A DNA stretch of 64,000 nt from Betaproteobacteria bacterium. GTDB lineage: Bacteria > Pseudomonadota > Gammaproteobacteria > Burkholderiales > Ga0077523. Where the stretch lies: NCBI GenBank assembly GCA_016125475.1, contig WGLR01000001.1:1-64000 (forward strand). Direction: 5' to 3'. The translations under genes and the position numbers were made by a program. This document shows positions 16,351 through 25,012 of the stretch, piece after piece. Each line of letters opens with the position of its first letter. The stretch's first letter is position 1. The notes under the pieces are model-generated. The model was not told the origin of the DNA, ran no database searches, and was given only the letters and a program-made list of their open reading frames with translations.

Positions 16351-17394
16351 ATGGACATCTCCGAGCTTCTCGCCTTCGTCGTCAAGAACAAGGCGTCCGA
16401 CCTGCACCTCTCCTCGGGTCTTCCCCCCATGATCCGGGTCCACGGTGACGTCCGGCGGATCAATCTGCCGCCCATGGAGCACAAGGACGTCCACGCGATG
16501 ATCTACGACATCATGAACGACGCCCAGCGCAAGACGTACGAGGAGACGCTGGAGTGCGACTTCTCGTTCGCGATCCCGAACCTGGCGCGATTCCGCGTGA
16601 ACGCGTTCGTGCAGCAGCGCGGCGCCGGGGCGGTCATGCGGACCATTCCCTCGAAGGTGCTGTCGCTGGAGGACCTCCGGGCGCCCGCGATCTTCAAGGA
16701 CATCGCGAAATACCCCCGCGGCGTCGTGCTCGTGACCGGACCGACGGGTTCGGGCAAGTCGACGACGCTGGCGGCGATGATCAACGACATCAACGAGAAC
16801 GAATACGGTCACGTGCTCACCGTGGAGGACCCGATCGAATTCGTGCACGAATCCAAGAAGTGCCTGATCAACCAGCGCGAGGTCGGCCCCCACACGCTCT
16901 CGTTCTCGAATGCGCTGCGCTCCGCACTGCGGGAAGACCCGGACGTCATCCTCGTCGGCGAGATGCGCGACCTCGAGACCATCCGGCTCGCGCTCACGGC
17001 GGCCGAGACCGGCCACCTGGTGTTCGGCACGCTGCACACGAGTTCGGCGGCCAAGACCATCGACCGGATCATCGATGTGTTCCCGGCGGCCGAGAAGGAG
17101 ATGGTGCGCGCGATGCTGTCGGAATCCCTGCGCGCCGTGATCTCGCAGACCCTGCTCAAGACGCGTGACGGCAGCGGGCGGGTCGCGGCACACGAGATCA
17201 TGATCGGCACGCCCGCGATCCGGAACCTGATCCGCGAGGCGAAGGTCGCGCAGATGTACTCCGCGATCCAGACGGGCCAGCAGTACGGGATGCAGACGCT
17301 CGACCAGAACCTGCAGCAGTTGGTGCAGCGCGGCATGGTGGCATCGGGGGAAGCCCGCAGCAAGGCCGTGAACAAGGATCTTTTCGCGGGCTGA
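16351..17394 (+). CDS. pilT: Type IV pilus retraction ATPase PilT
   Basis: A 347-residue hexameric motor that depolymerises type IV pili. It shows the N-terminal PilT domain (KASDLHLSSGLPPMIRVHGD), Walker A GPTGSGKST (about 130-138), the Asp box VEDPIEFVH, Walker B DVILVGEMRD, the His box ETGHLVFGTLHTSS and the C-terminal AIRNLIREAKV helix needed for retraction in known PilT. Full length and intact. pilU follows after 75 bases with a good GAAGGAG site; pilus assembly genes are not in the window. Confidence 0.97.
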   Translation: MDISELLAFVVKNKASDLHLSSGLPPMIRVHGDVRRINLPPMEHKDVHAMIYDIMNDAQRKTYEETLECDFSFAIPNLARFRVNAFVQQRGAGAVMRTIPSKVLSLEDLRAPAIFKDIAKYPRGVVLVTGPTGSGKSTTLAAMINDINENEYGHVLTVEDPIEFVHESKKCLINQREVGPHTLSFSNALRSALREDPDVILVGEMRDLETIRLALTAAETGHLVFGTLHTSSAAKTIDRIIDVFPAAEKEMVRAMLSESLRAVISQTLLKTRDGSGRVAAHEIMIGTPAIRNLIREAKVAQMYSAIQTGQQYGMQTLDQNLQQLVQRGMVASGEARSKAVNKDLFAG

Positions 17395-17469
17395 CCGGCG
17401 AGGGACAATGGGCGGGCGCCCCGGCCATCCGCGGCAGGGCCGCCGGATCGAAGCTGAAGGAGTTCATAC

Positions 17470-18606
17470 ATGGATCGCGACCAGGCCATCAAATTCGTTC
17501 ACGACCTCCTGCGCGCACTCGTCGCGAAGAAGGCGTCGGACCTGTTCCTGACGGCCGGGTTTCCGCCAGCCATCAAGATCGACGGGCGGATCACGCCCGT
17601 GTCGAGCCAGAGCCTCACGCCGGTGCACACCCAGGAACTCGCGCGCGCGATCATGAACGACCGGCAGGCCGCGGAGTTCGAGAAGTTCAAGGAGTGCAAC
17701 TTCGCGATCAACCCGCCCGGCATCGGGCGGTTCCGCGTGAACGCTTTCGTGCAGCAGGCCCGCGTCGGCCTCGTCCTGCGGACCATCAACACGCAGATCC
17801 CGCGCATCGAGGACCTCGGCCTGCCCGAGACGCTCAAGGACGTCGTGATGACGAAGCGCGGGCTCGTGATCGTCGTCGGCGCGACGGGTTCCGGCAAGTC
17901 CACGACCCTTGCCGCGATGATCGGTTACCGGAACGAGAACAGCCAGGGACACATCATCACGATCGAGGACCCCATCGAATACGTGCACGAGCACAAGAAC
18001 TGTCTCGTGACGCAGCGGGAGGTGGGCGTGGACACCGAGTCGTGGGAGGCCGCCCTGAAGAACACCCTGCGGCAGGCCCCGGACGTCATCCTCATCGGCG
18101 AGATCCGCGAGCGCGAGACGATGGAGCACGCGATCGCGTTCGCCGAGACCGGTCACCTCTGCATGGGAACCCTGCACGCGAACAGCGCCAATCAGGCTCT
18201 GGACAGGATCATCAACTTCTTCCCCGAGGAACGGCGTCCGCAGCTTCTCATGGACCTCTCGCTCAACCTCAAGGGGATGATCTCGCAGCGCCTGATTCCG
18301 AAGCGGGACACCAAGGGCCGCGTCGCGGCCATCGAGATCCTGCTCAACTCGCCGCTCATCTCCGACCTCATCTTCAAGGGCGACGTGCACGAGATCAAGG
18401 AGATCATGAAGAAATCCCGCGAACTCGGCATGCAGACCTTCGACCAGGCGCTGTTCGATCTCTACGAGAGCGGGCAGATCTCCTACGAGGACGCCCTGCG
18501 CAACGCGGACTCCATGAACGAGCTGCGTCTCGCGATCAAGCTGCAGGGTCACGAGTCCAAGGAGAAGGACATCCTGTCGGGGCTCGACCACCTGAACATC
18601 GTCTGA
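17470..18606 (+). CDS. pilU: PilT-dependent accessory retraction ATPase PilU
   Basis: A 378-residue paralogue of PilT (KKASDLFLTAGFPPAIKIDG). It has Walker A GATGSGKST, IEDPIEYVH, DVILIGEIRERET and ETGHLCMGTLHANS. The Glu-rich tail and NPPGIGRFRVNAF spacing match PilU rather than PilB. It boosts PilT-driven retraction in species where it has been studied. Convergent with the methyltransferase gene, whose stop is 22 bases away. Confidence 0.95.
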   Translation: MDRDQAIKFVHDLLRALVAKKASDLFLTAGFPPAIKIDGRITPVSSQSLTPVHTQELARAIMNDRQAAEFEKFKECNFAINPPGIGRFRVNAFVQQARVGLVLRTINTQIPRIEDLGLPETLKDVVMTKRGLVIVVGATGSGKSTTLAAMIGYRNENSQGHIITIEDPIEYVHEHKNCLVTQREVGVDTESWEAALKNTLRQAPDVILIGEIRERETMEHAIAFAETGHLCMGTLHANSANQALDRIINFFPEERRPQLLMDLSLNLKGMISQRLIPKRDTKGRVAAIEILLNSPLISDLIFKGDVHEIKEIMKKSRELGMQTFDQALFDLYESGQISYEDALRNADSMNELRLAIKLQGHESKEKDILSGLDHLNIV

Positions 18607-18628
18607 CCGCGCCCGGGGGGCTGCGGGA

Positions 18629-19870
18629 TCACCGGTCCGTGCCCGTCTCCACACCCGGTCCGGGGGACGCGTCCGCATCCGTACGCCGGCGCATCGTGCC
18701 CGCGACCATCCGGTATTCGAAGAGCCGGCATTCGAGCGACCCGTTGAAGAGCGGCGTACGTCGCGACGCCTTCAGGCCGATCAGCTTCGGCAGTTCCATG
18801 TCCGCACTGAAGAGGTAGGCACGCCATCCCGCGAAGCGCTGCTTGAGCGCGTCGCCGAGCCGCGGATACAGCGCCCGCAACCCGGAGACGTCCCCCATGC
18901 GCACGCCGTAGGGCGGATTCGCGACGAGAACGCCAGGCCTGCAAGGCGCTTCGACCGTCGTGAAGTCGGCCTGGCGCAGGTGCACGAAGTCGAGCACGCC
19001 CGCGGCCTCGAGATTCGCGCGGGCCGCCGCGAGCGCGGTGGGGTCGACGTCCGATCCGTGCAGCTCCGGTGCGGGCCGGTCGTCGGGTGGCGTGAGCGCT
19101 TCGGCTCGAACCTGCTTCCAGAGCGCCGCGTCGAAGACCGCGAGCCGCTCGAATCCGAACCGCCGGCCGATCCCTGGCGCGATGCCCAGCGCGATCTGGG
19201 CGGCTTCGGCCAGGAACGTGCCGCCCCCGCACATCGGATCGAACAGGGGTTCGTCGGGCCGCCAGCCCGCCAGCCGCAGGATGCCTGCGGCGAGATTTTC
19301 CCGAAGGGGCGCCTCCCCCACCTCGCGTCTCGCGCCGCGCTTGAAGAGCGCGTCGCCCGACGTGTCGAGGTAGAAGGTCGCGTCGCGATCGGTCAGGAAG
19401 GCATGGATGCGTACGTCCGGCCGGGCGGTGTCCACGCTCGGCCGCTCACCGCAGGCGGCGCGGAACCGGTCGCAGACGGCGTCCTTGATGCGCAGGGTGA
19501 TGAACTCGAGACTGCGCAGGGGGCTGCCGATCGCGGACACGTTCACACGGATCAGGCTGCGCACCGCGAACCAGTCCGGCCAGTGCAGTGCCGCAGCGGC
19601 CTGATAGATGTCGTCCTCGTGCCGGTAGCGGGTGTGGCCCACCTGCCAGAGCACGCGGCTCGCGACCCGGCTCAGCAGATTGACGCGGTAGCAGTCGCGC
19701 CACGATCCCCGGAACCCGACCCCGCCCGGGACCACGTCGGGGTCGGCGATGCCGAATTCCTGCAGTTCGGCGCGCAGCGCTTCCTCGAGCCCCCGGGGAC
19801 AGGGGGCGAAGAAACGATCCGCGGGGGAGGAGCGGGGGGTGTGGGGACGGCGGGCTCTGGCGACGTTCAT
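18629..19870 (-). CDS. THUMP-domain RNA guanine-N2 methyltransferase, RlmL N-terminal/YcbY type
   Basis: A 413-residue enzyme. The N-terminal part (FFAPCPRGLEEALRAELQEFG) and THUMP domain (to about 165) are followed by DALFKRGARREVGEAPLRENLAAGIL. The methyltransferase domain has DPMCGGGTFLAEAA (AdoMet site) and VANPPYGVRMG, the NPPY catalytic motif of N-methyltransferases. E. coli RlmKL (m2G2445, m7G2069) is a fusion; only the RlmL-like half is present here, as in many betaproteobacteria. Target base is inferred from family. Confidence 0.88.
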   Translation of the reverse strand: MNVARARRPHTPRSSPADRFFAPCPRGLEEALRAELQEFGIADPDVVPGGVGFRGSWRDCYRVNLLSRVASRVLWQVGHTRYRHEDDIYQAAAALHWPDWFAVRSLIRVNVSAIGSPLRSLEFITLRIKDAVCDRFRAACGERPSVDTARPDVRIHAFLTDRDATFYLDTSGDALFKRGARREVGEAPLRENLAAGILRLAGWRPDEPLFDPMCGGGTFLAEAAQIALGIAPGIGRRFGFERLAVFDAALWKQVRAEALTPPDDRPAPELHGSDVDPTALAAARANLEAAGVLDFVHLRQADFTTVEAPCRPGVLVANPPYGVRMGDVSGLRALYPRLGDALKQRFAGWRAYLFSADMELPKLIGLKASRRTPLFNGSLECRLFEYRMVAGTMRRRTDADASPGPGVETGTDR

Positions 19871-19894
19871 GCCGCCATTATCGCCCGCCGGCGA

Positions 19895-21532
19895 TCAGGT
19901 CCGGAACTGCGCGACCGAGTGCTCGAGCTGGCGCGCGCTGTCGACGAGATTGCGGGTCTCGCCGTAGGCTTCCTGGCTCGAGTGGCTGTTCTGCTCGGCC
20001 TCGCGCGCGATGCCTTCGACGGAGGCCGCCATCTCGCGGCCCGCGACGTTCTGCTCCGCGATCGCGGCGGCGACCTGGCTCGTGAGCTGCAGGATCCGAC
20101 GCGTGCTTTCCGCGATGCTGACCATCGACTCTGCCGCCTCGCGCACCTGTGCCACGCCCTCCTGGGCGGTGCTGCTGCCCGCGCGCATGGCCTGCACCGC
20201 GCGCTCGGTGTCGCCCTGGATCGCGCCGATGACCTCGCTGATCTCCGTGGTCGCGCCCGCAGAGCGTTCGGCCAGCTTCCGGACCTCGTCGGCCACGACC
20301 GCGAAGCCGCGCCCCTGCTCGCCGGCACGGGCGGCCTCGATGGCCGCATTGAGCGCGAGCAGGTTGGTCTGGTCCGCGATGTCCTTGATCACGCGCACGA
20401 TGCCGGTGATCTCCTGCGAGCGGTTGCCCAGCGTCTGGATGATTCCGGCGGATTCGTCGACGCTCCGCGCGAGGTTCTCCATGCCGGCCGTCACGGCCCG
20501 GATCTTCTGCTCGCCCGAGTGCGCGAGCGTACCGGCGTCGCCGAGTACCGCTTCGGCCTCGCGGGTGCTTTCCGCGATCATCATGATGTTCTGCATGAAC
20601 TGCTCGACCGTCGCCGCCGTGGAGGCCGCGCTGTCGCTCTGGTTCGACGACGACTCCTTGATGGCCGTGGTCGTGTCCAGCAGTTGCGCACTCGCCGTCG
20701 TGACCTGCGTCAGCGCGCTGCGCACCGAACGGAGACTGTGCTGGAAGCGGTCCATGAGCGAATTGAACTCGCGCATGACGCCTGCGATCTCGTCGTCTCC
20801 CTCGACGGGGATGCGTCTCGAGAGATCCCCGTCCGCCGCGATGTCCCGCATCGTCTGGCCGAAGGCCCGGAGGGCGTCGATCGGCCGGGAGATGCCCCGA
20901 AGGATCCCGAAGATCACGCCGCCCACGACGAGACCCACCACGAGCAGCACGACGCCGATCCGGCCTGCCGATCGCCAGAAGATCGCGTTGAGGTCGTCCA
21001 CGTAGATCCCGGAGCCGACGACCCAGCCCCACGGTTCGTAGAGTTTCACGAACGAGATCTTCTCGACCGGCTGCGTGGAGCCGGGTTTCGGCCAGAAGTA
21101 GGAGACGAAGCCTTCGCCGTGTTCCTTCACGACCTCGTTCATCCGGCGGTACACGGGCAGTCCGTTCGGGTCCTTGAGATCGGCCTGGATGGTGCCTTCC
21201 AGCGCGGGCTTCATCGGATGCATCACGACGCGGTAGTCGAGATCGTGGATCCAGAAGTACTCGTTCCCGTCGTATCGCATGCTGCGCAGCACGTCGGCCG
21301 CGTCCTTCTTAGCCTGCGCCTCGGTGAGGGCCCCCGACCTGGCGAGTGCGTCGTAGTGCTGGATCGCGGCGTACGCGGCCTCGACGAGGTGCCTGGTCTT
21401 GGTTTCCCGGTCTTCCAGGAGCTGGCGACGCTCCTCCATGAGGGAGGCGCCGAGGATCGCCGCGATGCCGAGGCCTCCGGCAACGACGAGCACCAGCAGG
21501 CGGGCGCGTATGGTGAGTCTGGAGAAGAACAT
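19895..21532 (-). CDS. Methyl-accepting chemotaxis protein with a periplasmic single Cache domain
   Basis: A 545-residue chemoreceptor: TM1 ([20 protein letters not shown]), an sCache_2 sensor domain ([48 protein letters not shown]), TM2 ([18 protein letters not shown]), HAMP, and the signalling hairpin containing [34 protein letters not shown], split here by position. sCache_2 sensors often bind short carboxylates. No C-terminal CheR/CheB pentapeptide is seen. The start at 21532 is preferred to the longer frame because TM1 begins directly after it. No che genes are adjacent. Confidence 0.92.
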   Translation of the reverse strand: MFFSRLTIRARLLVLVVAGGLGIAAILGASLMEERRQLLEDRETKTRHLVEAAYAAIQHYDALARSGALTEAQAKKDAADVLRSMRYDGNEYFWIHDLDYRVVMHPMKPALEGTIQADLKDPNGLPVYRRMNEVVKEHGEGFVSYFWPKPGSTQPVEKISFVKLYEPWGWVVGSGIYVDDLNAIFWRSAGRIGVVLLVVGLVVGGVIFGILRGISRPIDALRAFGQTMRDIAADGDLSRRIPVEGDDEIAGVMREFNSLMDRFQHSLRSVRSALTQVTTASAQLLDTTTAIKESSSNQSDSAASTAATVEQFMQNIMMIAESTREAEAVLGDAGTLAHSGEQKIRAVTAGMENLARSVDESAGIIQTLGNRSQEITGIVRVIKDIADQTNLLALNAAIEAARAGEQGRGFAVVADEVRKLAERSAGATTEISEVIGAIQGDTERAVQAMRAGSSTAQEGVAQVREAAESMVSIAESTRRILQLTSQVAAAIAEQNVAGREMAASVEGIAREAEQNSHSSQEAYGETRNLVDSARQLEHSVAQFRT

Positions 21533-21685
21533 GGTGTCTGCGCGGGAATGACGGGCATTCCGGAAGTTGGTCGAGTCAACGCAATATCGACCCCCCCGCA
21601 TGACGACTTTAGGCATTTGTGCCGGCCGACCCCGTGACGCTCACGGGGATGTCCGCACGACGCCGGCGACGGCCGGCACGCCGCC

Positions 21686-22108
21686 TCAGAGCGGCGCGAG
21701 GATGTCTATGACGAGCTTGCGCCGATGGTTGCGGTATTTCGCGATCGTGCGGATGCGCGCGTCGAGCGTCTGCCCGCGGTCGAGCTGCCGCGCCACGTCG
21801 GCGTTTTCGGTTCGCGGGAGGTAGCCGAGGGTCCTCCCCCGCCACCGCACCGCGACAGCGTTCGGATCGTGGAGATTGCCGGATTCGCGGACCAGCTGCA
21901 GCCGGTCGCCGATCCGCAGCGCCTCCCAGACGGCCTTCGCGTCGTGGTGCGCGAGGCCTGCCGTCAGCGTCGTCTGCAGCACGACTCGCGCGCTGGCTGC
22001 CGCCGTCGGCTGGGCGCCCGCGGCAGGAACGGCGACGAGCGACAGGCCCGCCGAGAACACCACGCCGGCCAGCACGCGGAGAACCGGCACCGCGTCCAGG
22101 CGACGCAT
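21686..22108 (-). CDS. Secreted HIRAN-domain protein
   Basis: A 140-residue protein with a signal-like N-terminus (VLAGVVFSAGLSLVAVPAAGA) followed by a HIRAN domain: ALRIGDRLQLVRESGNLHDPNAVAVRWRG and LGYLPRTENADVARQLD. HIRAN domains usually bind DNA ends in helicases such as HLTF; the exported stand-alone form is less understood. Its ATG overlaps the stop of the upstream gene (ATGA), so the two are coupled. Confidence 0.78.
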   Translation of the reverse strand: MRRLDAVPVLRVLAGVVFSAGLSLVAVPAAGAQPTAAASARVVLQTTLTAGLAHHDAKAVWEALRIGDRLQLVRESGNLHDPNAVAVRWRGRTLGYLPRTENADVARQLDRGQTLDARIRTIAKYRNHRRKLVIDILAPL

Positions 22109-22518
22109 CAGAAGGGCTTCATGACCACGAGGATCACGACCGCGACGAGGATCAGGACGGGCAGTTCGTTGAACCACCGGTACCAGCGGTGCGAGTGCCG
22201 GTTCGTGCCCGCCTCGAAGCGCTTCAGCAGGCGGCCGCAGCCGTGGTGGTAGCCGATGAGCACCACGACGAGTCCGAGCTTCGCGTGCATCCAGCCACCG
22301 GTGATGCCGTAGCCCAGCCAGAGCCAGAGCCCGAACGCGATCGCGGGCAGCGCGAGAATCGTCATGAACCGGTACAGCTTGCGGGCCATGAGCAGCAGGC
22401 GCGCGCGTGCGGCGGACTCGTCCTCCATCGCGAGATTGACGAAGATGCGCGGCAGGTAGAAGAGCCCAGCGAACCAGGACACGACGAAGACGATGTGGAG
22501 TGACTTGACGAGCAGCAT
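22108..22518 (-). CDS. HemJ/CopD-like four-helix membrane protein
   Basis: A 136-residue membrane protein. KSLHIVFVVSWFAGLFYLPRIFV with its conserved His, and later WMHAKLGLVVVLIGYHHGCGR, match the UPF0093/HemJ family (protoporphyrinogen IX oxidase of bacteria lacking HemG/HemY) and the related CopD domain. I chose the ATG at 22518; the longer TTG-started frame adds 19 residues without family resemblance. Whether it is the genuine HemJ cannot be decided without knowing if other protoporphyrinogen oxidases exist in the genome. Confidence 0.7.
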   Translation of the reverse strand: MLLVKSLHIVFVVSWFAGLFYLPRIFVNLAMEDESAARARLLLMARKLYRFMTILALPAIAFGLWLWLGYGITGGWMHAKLGLVVVLIGYHHGCGRLLKRFEAGTNRHSHRWYRWFNELPVLILVAVVILVVMKPF

Positions 22519-22639
22519 GACCCGAAAGGCGCGTACGCGCGGGAGTGTGTTCAGGGTCGCCGATAGTGGCGGCAAATCGCACGCCTGACCAGTTCCACGG
22601 TGCCCGGCAGGGCGACCGCCGGATGCCGGAGCGCGGGCG

Positions 22640-23254
22640 TCACCGGTGGTCGGGGTGGTGCTCCCGCACGATCTGCTGGACCTTCAGCAGATCGCCGTGG
22701 AAGAAGTGCCCCGCGCCCGGGATGACGACGATGGGGAGCTTCTGCGGGCGCGCCCACGCGAACACGTCCGGGAGCGCGACGACGTCGTCCTCCTCGCCGT
22801 GGATCACGAGCGTGTGGGCCGGAACGTCGCTCACCGGAAATCGGCCGACTGCGGGCGCCACGAGCACGAGCCGCTCGGGCTCCAGTTCCGCGGCGAGGTG
22901 CGCGACCACGTAGCCGCCGAAGGAGAATCCCGCGAGCACGAGCGTCCCGCCGGGGTCCTGCTCGCGCGCGTGGCGCGCGAGCGCCCGGAAATCGTCGAGT
23001 TCGCCCCGTCCGTCGTCGTACACGCCCTCGCTCGCCCCGACTCCGCGGAAGTTCACGCGCCACGCACGGTATCCGAGCGCGACGAAGGTCCGCGCGAGCG
23101 TCTGCACGACCTTGTTCTCCATCGTGCCGCCGTAGAGCGGGTGGGGGTGCGCGATGAGCGCGCTGCCCCGTGCGGTGCCCTCCGGCGCGGTCACGGCCGC
23201 CTCGAGGGTTCCGGCAGGCCCGTCGATCAGATGTCGCTGGCTGCCCGCGATCAT
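22640..23254 (-). CDS. Alpha/beta hydrolase, dienelactone-hydrolase-like
   Basis: A 204-residue cytosolic hydrolase. The family block IAHPHPLYGGTMENKVVQTLAR is the hallmark of the small YpfH/COG2945-like alpha/beta hydrolases; the nucleophile elbow is AGFSFGGYV, the acid is in HGEEDDVV and the His in PGAGHFFHGDL. Substrate unknown. The ATG overlaps the stop of the ferredoxin gene (ATGA), a common partner arrangement. Confidence 0.85.
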   Translation of the reverse strand: MIAGSQRHLIDGPAGTLEAAVTAPEGTARGSALIAHPHPLYGGTMENKVVQTLARTFVALGYRAWRVNFRGVGASEGVYDDGRGELDDFRALARHAREQDPGGTLVLAGFSFGGYVVAHLAAELEPERLVLVAPAVGRFPVSDVPAHTLVIHGEEDDVVALPDVFAWARPQKLPIVVIPGAGHFFHGDLLKVQQIVREHHPDHR

Positions 23255-23565
23255 CAGATGCGCAGCCGCTCGACCACGCGGCCGTTCCGGAGGTGCTCCT
23301 CGATGATCTCGTCGACGTCGCTCCTGTCGACGTACGTGTACCAGACTTCCTCCGGGTACACCACGACGACGGGCCCCTCCTCGCAGCGGTCGAGGCAGCC
23401 GGCCATGTTGACGCGGACCTTGCCCTTGCCGGCCAGTCCGAGCTCCTTCACGCGCGCCTTCGCGTAATCGCGCATGGCCGACGCGTCGTGATTGGCGCAG
23501 CACGCCCGGTTGGGGTCGTCGCGCTTGTTGCAGCAGAAGAAGACGTGGTGTTCGTAATAGCTCAT
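23254..23565 (-). CDS. Thioredoxin-like [2Fe-2S] ferredoxin
   Basis: A 103-residue protein. Cys11/12, Cys22/23 and the pair in NMAGCLDRCEEGP fit the C-x10-12-C...C-x3-C ligand pattern of thioredoxin-like [2Fe-2S] ferredoxins; FFCCNKRD and GPVVVVYPEEVWYTYV are family blocks. Likely an electron carrier in the cytoplasm with an unknown partner. Coupled to the hydrolase gene downstream. Confidence 0.88.
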   Translation of the reverse strand: MSYYEHHVFFCCNKRDDPNRACCANHDASAMRDYAKARVKELGLAGKGKVRVNMAGCLDRCEEGPVVVVYPEEVWYTYVDRSDVDEIIEEHLRNGRVVERLRI

Positions 23566-23628
23566 GTCGTGCGGGTCGTGGCATTGGGCCAGGTGCGAAG
23601 TGTCTCACACCGGTGCATCCGGCTCCGT

Positions 23629-24720
23629 CTAGAGGACGTCCCGTCGCCGCAGTCCGACCAGCATCAGGGCGGCGGCGGTCACCGGCCAGAAGATCGCGAC
23701 GATCTGGGTGGTGCCGCCGACGCTGCGCAGATGACCCTGATGCCAGGTCTGGAGCGGCGGCGGGTCCAGGAAGGGATTGAGCGGCGCGAGGTTCACCAGA
23801 ACGACGGCCGCGAGCAGCGCCCCCAGCGCCGTGACGGCGGCCAGCCGTTCCTCGAGACGGCACACGAGCAGGCCGACCGCGATGCCCACGGCCACGCCGG
23901 TGAGGTTGCCGGGCGTGAGCCACTGGAAGACCGGGTCCTCGGGAAAGAAGCTCGCGCAGGCCACCGTGCGCACGACGAGGCCCGCGATGGCGAGCGTGAG
24001 GAACCAGCTCGCATGGCGTTCGAGCGTCATGGCCGTGGTCACGCCCGCCAGCGTGACGAGACCCGTCGCGGCCACGGCGGCCTCCAGCGTCTGGTACCAC
24101 CGGGGCGAGTACTGGCTGAGCGGCCCGGAAAGCCACTGCCGGACATCACCGATCGCGAACAGCCAGAGGTCGGGCCGGAACTGGATCAGCAGCCAGAGCG
24201 CGAGCACCACGAGTGCCGCGTCGCCCGGCTCCCCCTCCGGAACGGTCGTGTCGCGCCAGCGCTTCAGCGGGCTGTGCACGTCCAGGGCCGATTCGCCGAA
24301 CGCGAGCGCGAGCCACGCGCCGAGCAGCCCGCCCACCGAGTTGCAGAAGACGTCCAGTCCGGACGGCACGCGCGTCGGAATGCCGCCCTGCAGGATCTCC
24401 ATGAGCGTGCACGTGACCACGCTCGCGACCAGTGCGAGTCCGCCGGCGCGCATCGCCCCGACGCGCGGCCGGAACAGGAACGTGAGCAGGGCCCCGTAGG
24501 GGATGTAGCCGAGCACGTTCAGCACGACGTCGGTGTAGGTGTAGTAGCGCGGCCACTCGCTCAGCTGGACCCAGAGCAGGTCCGCGTCGGGAGAGTGCCA
24601 GTCCGCGAACGGAAACAGCGACGCCACCACGACGATCGCGCCATAGGCGAGGGTGGCGTACTGCAGGAAGGCGGAGCGCCGCGCGAAAGGGTGTGAGAAG
24701 CGCGTCATGATCTCTGGCAA
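23629..24720 (-). CDS. VanZ family membrane protein
   Basis: A 363-residue multi-spanning protein. The N-terminal half is a VanZ-like domain: SLFPFADWHSP, TDVVLNVLGYIPYGALL, LMEILQGGIPTRVPSGLDVFCNSVGGLLG. The second half has further hydrophobic spans of no recognised type. VanZ proteins are linked to low-level glycopeptide tolerance and surface polymers, but most family members are uncharacterised. Start could also be the ATG four codons later. Confidence 0.82.
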   Translation of the reverse strand: MPEIMTRFSHPFARRSAFLQYATLAYGAIVVVASLFPFADWHSPDADLLWVQLSEWPRYYTYTDVVLNVLGYIPYGALLTFLFRPRVGAMRAGGLALVASVVTCTLMEILQGGIPTRVPSGLDVFCNSVGGLLGAWLALAFGESALDVHSPLKRWRDTTVPEGEPGDAALVVLALWLLIQFRPDLWLFAIGDVRQWLSGPLSQYSPRWYQTLEAAVAATGLVTLAGVTTAMTLERHASWFLTLAIAGLVVRTVACASFFPEDPVFQWLTPGNLTGVAVGIAVGLLVCRLEERLAAVTALGALLAAVVLVNLAPLNPFLDPPPLQTWHQGHLRSVGGTTQIVAIFWPVTAAALMLVGLRRRDVL

Positions 24721-25012
24721 CCGGGGGCGCGACCGGTGTCGGGTCGACCCCGGTCGCCTGCCGCGATTCTATGCCATGGCGCATGCTGTCACGGTTGTCG
24801 CGACAGTGCAAAGGCACGCGGCCCCGTGCCACACGCGCGGAATGTCCCCCGATGCAGGTGGCATGCCCGGAGCAAGTCCTGGCCCGCCGGCCATTTTTGC
24901 CGCCCCCATGTCGATGTGTTAGCCTTTCATTGCCACAAACACACTGGCAGCGCAGCCGGCGGCCCGGCCGCCGTGGTGAAGCCACAGTCGACACTCTAAT
25001 AAGGAGGGGGAC

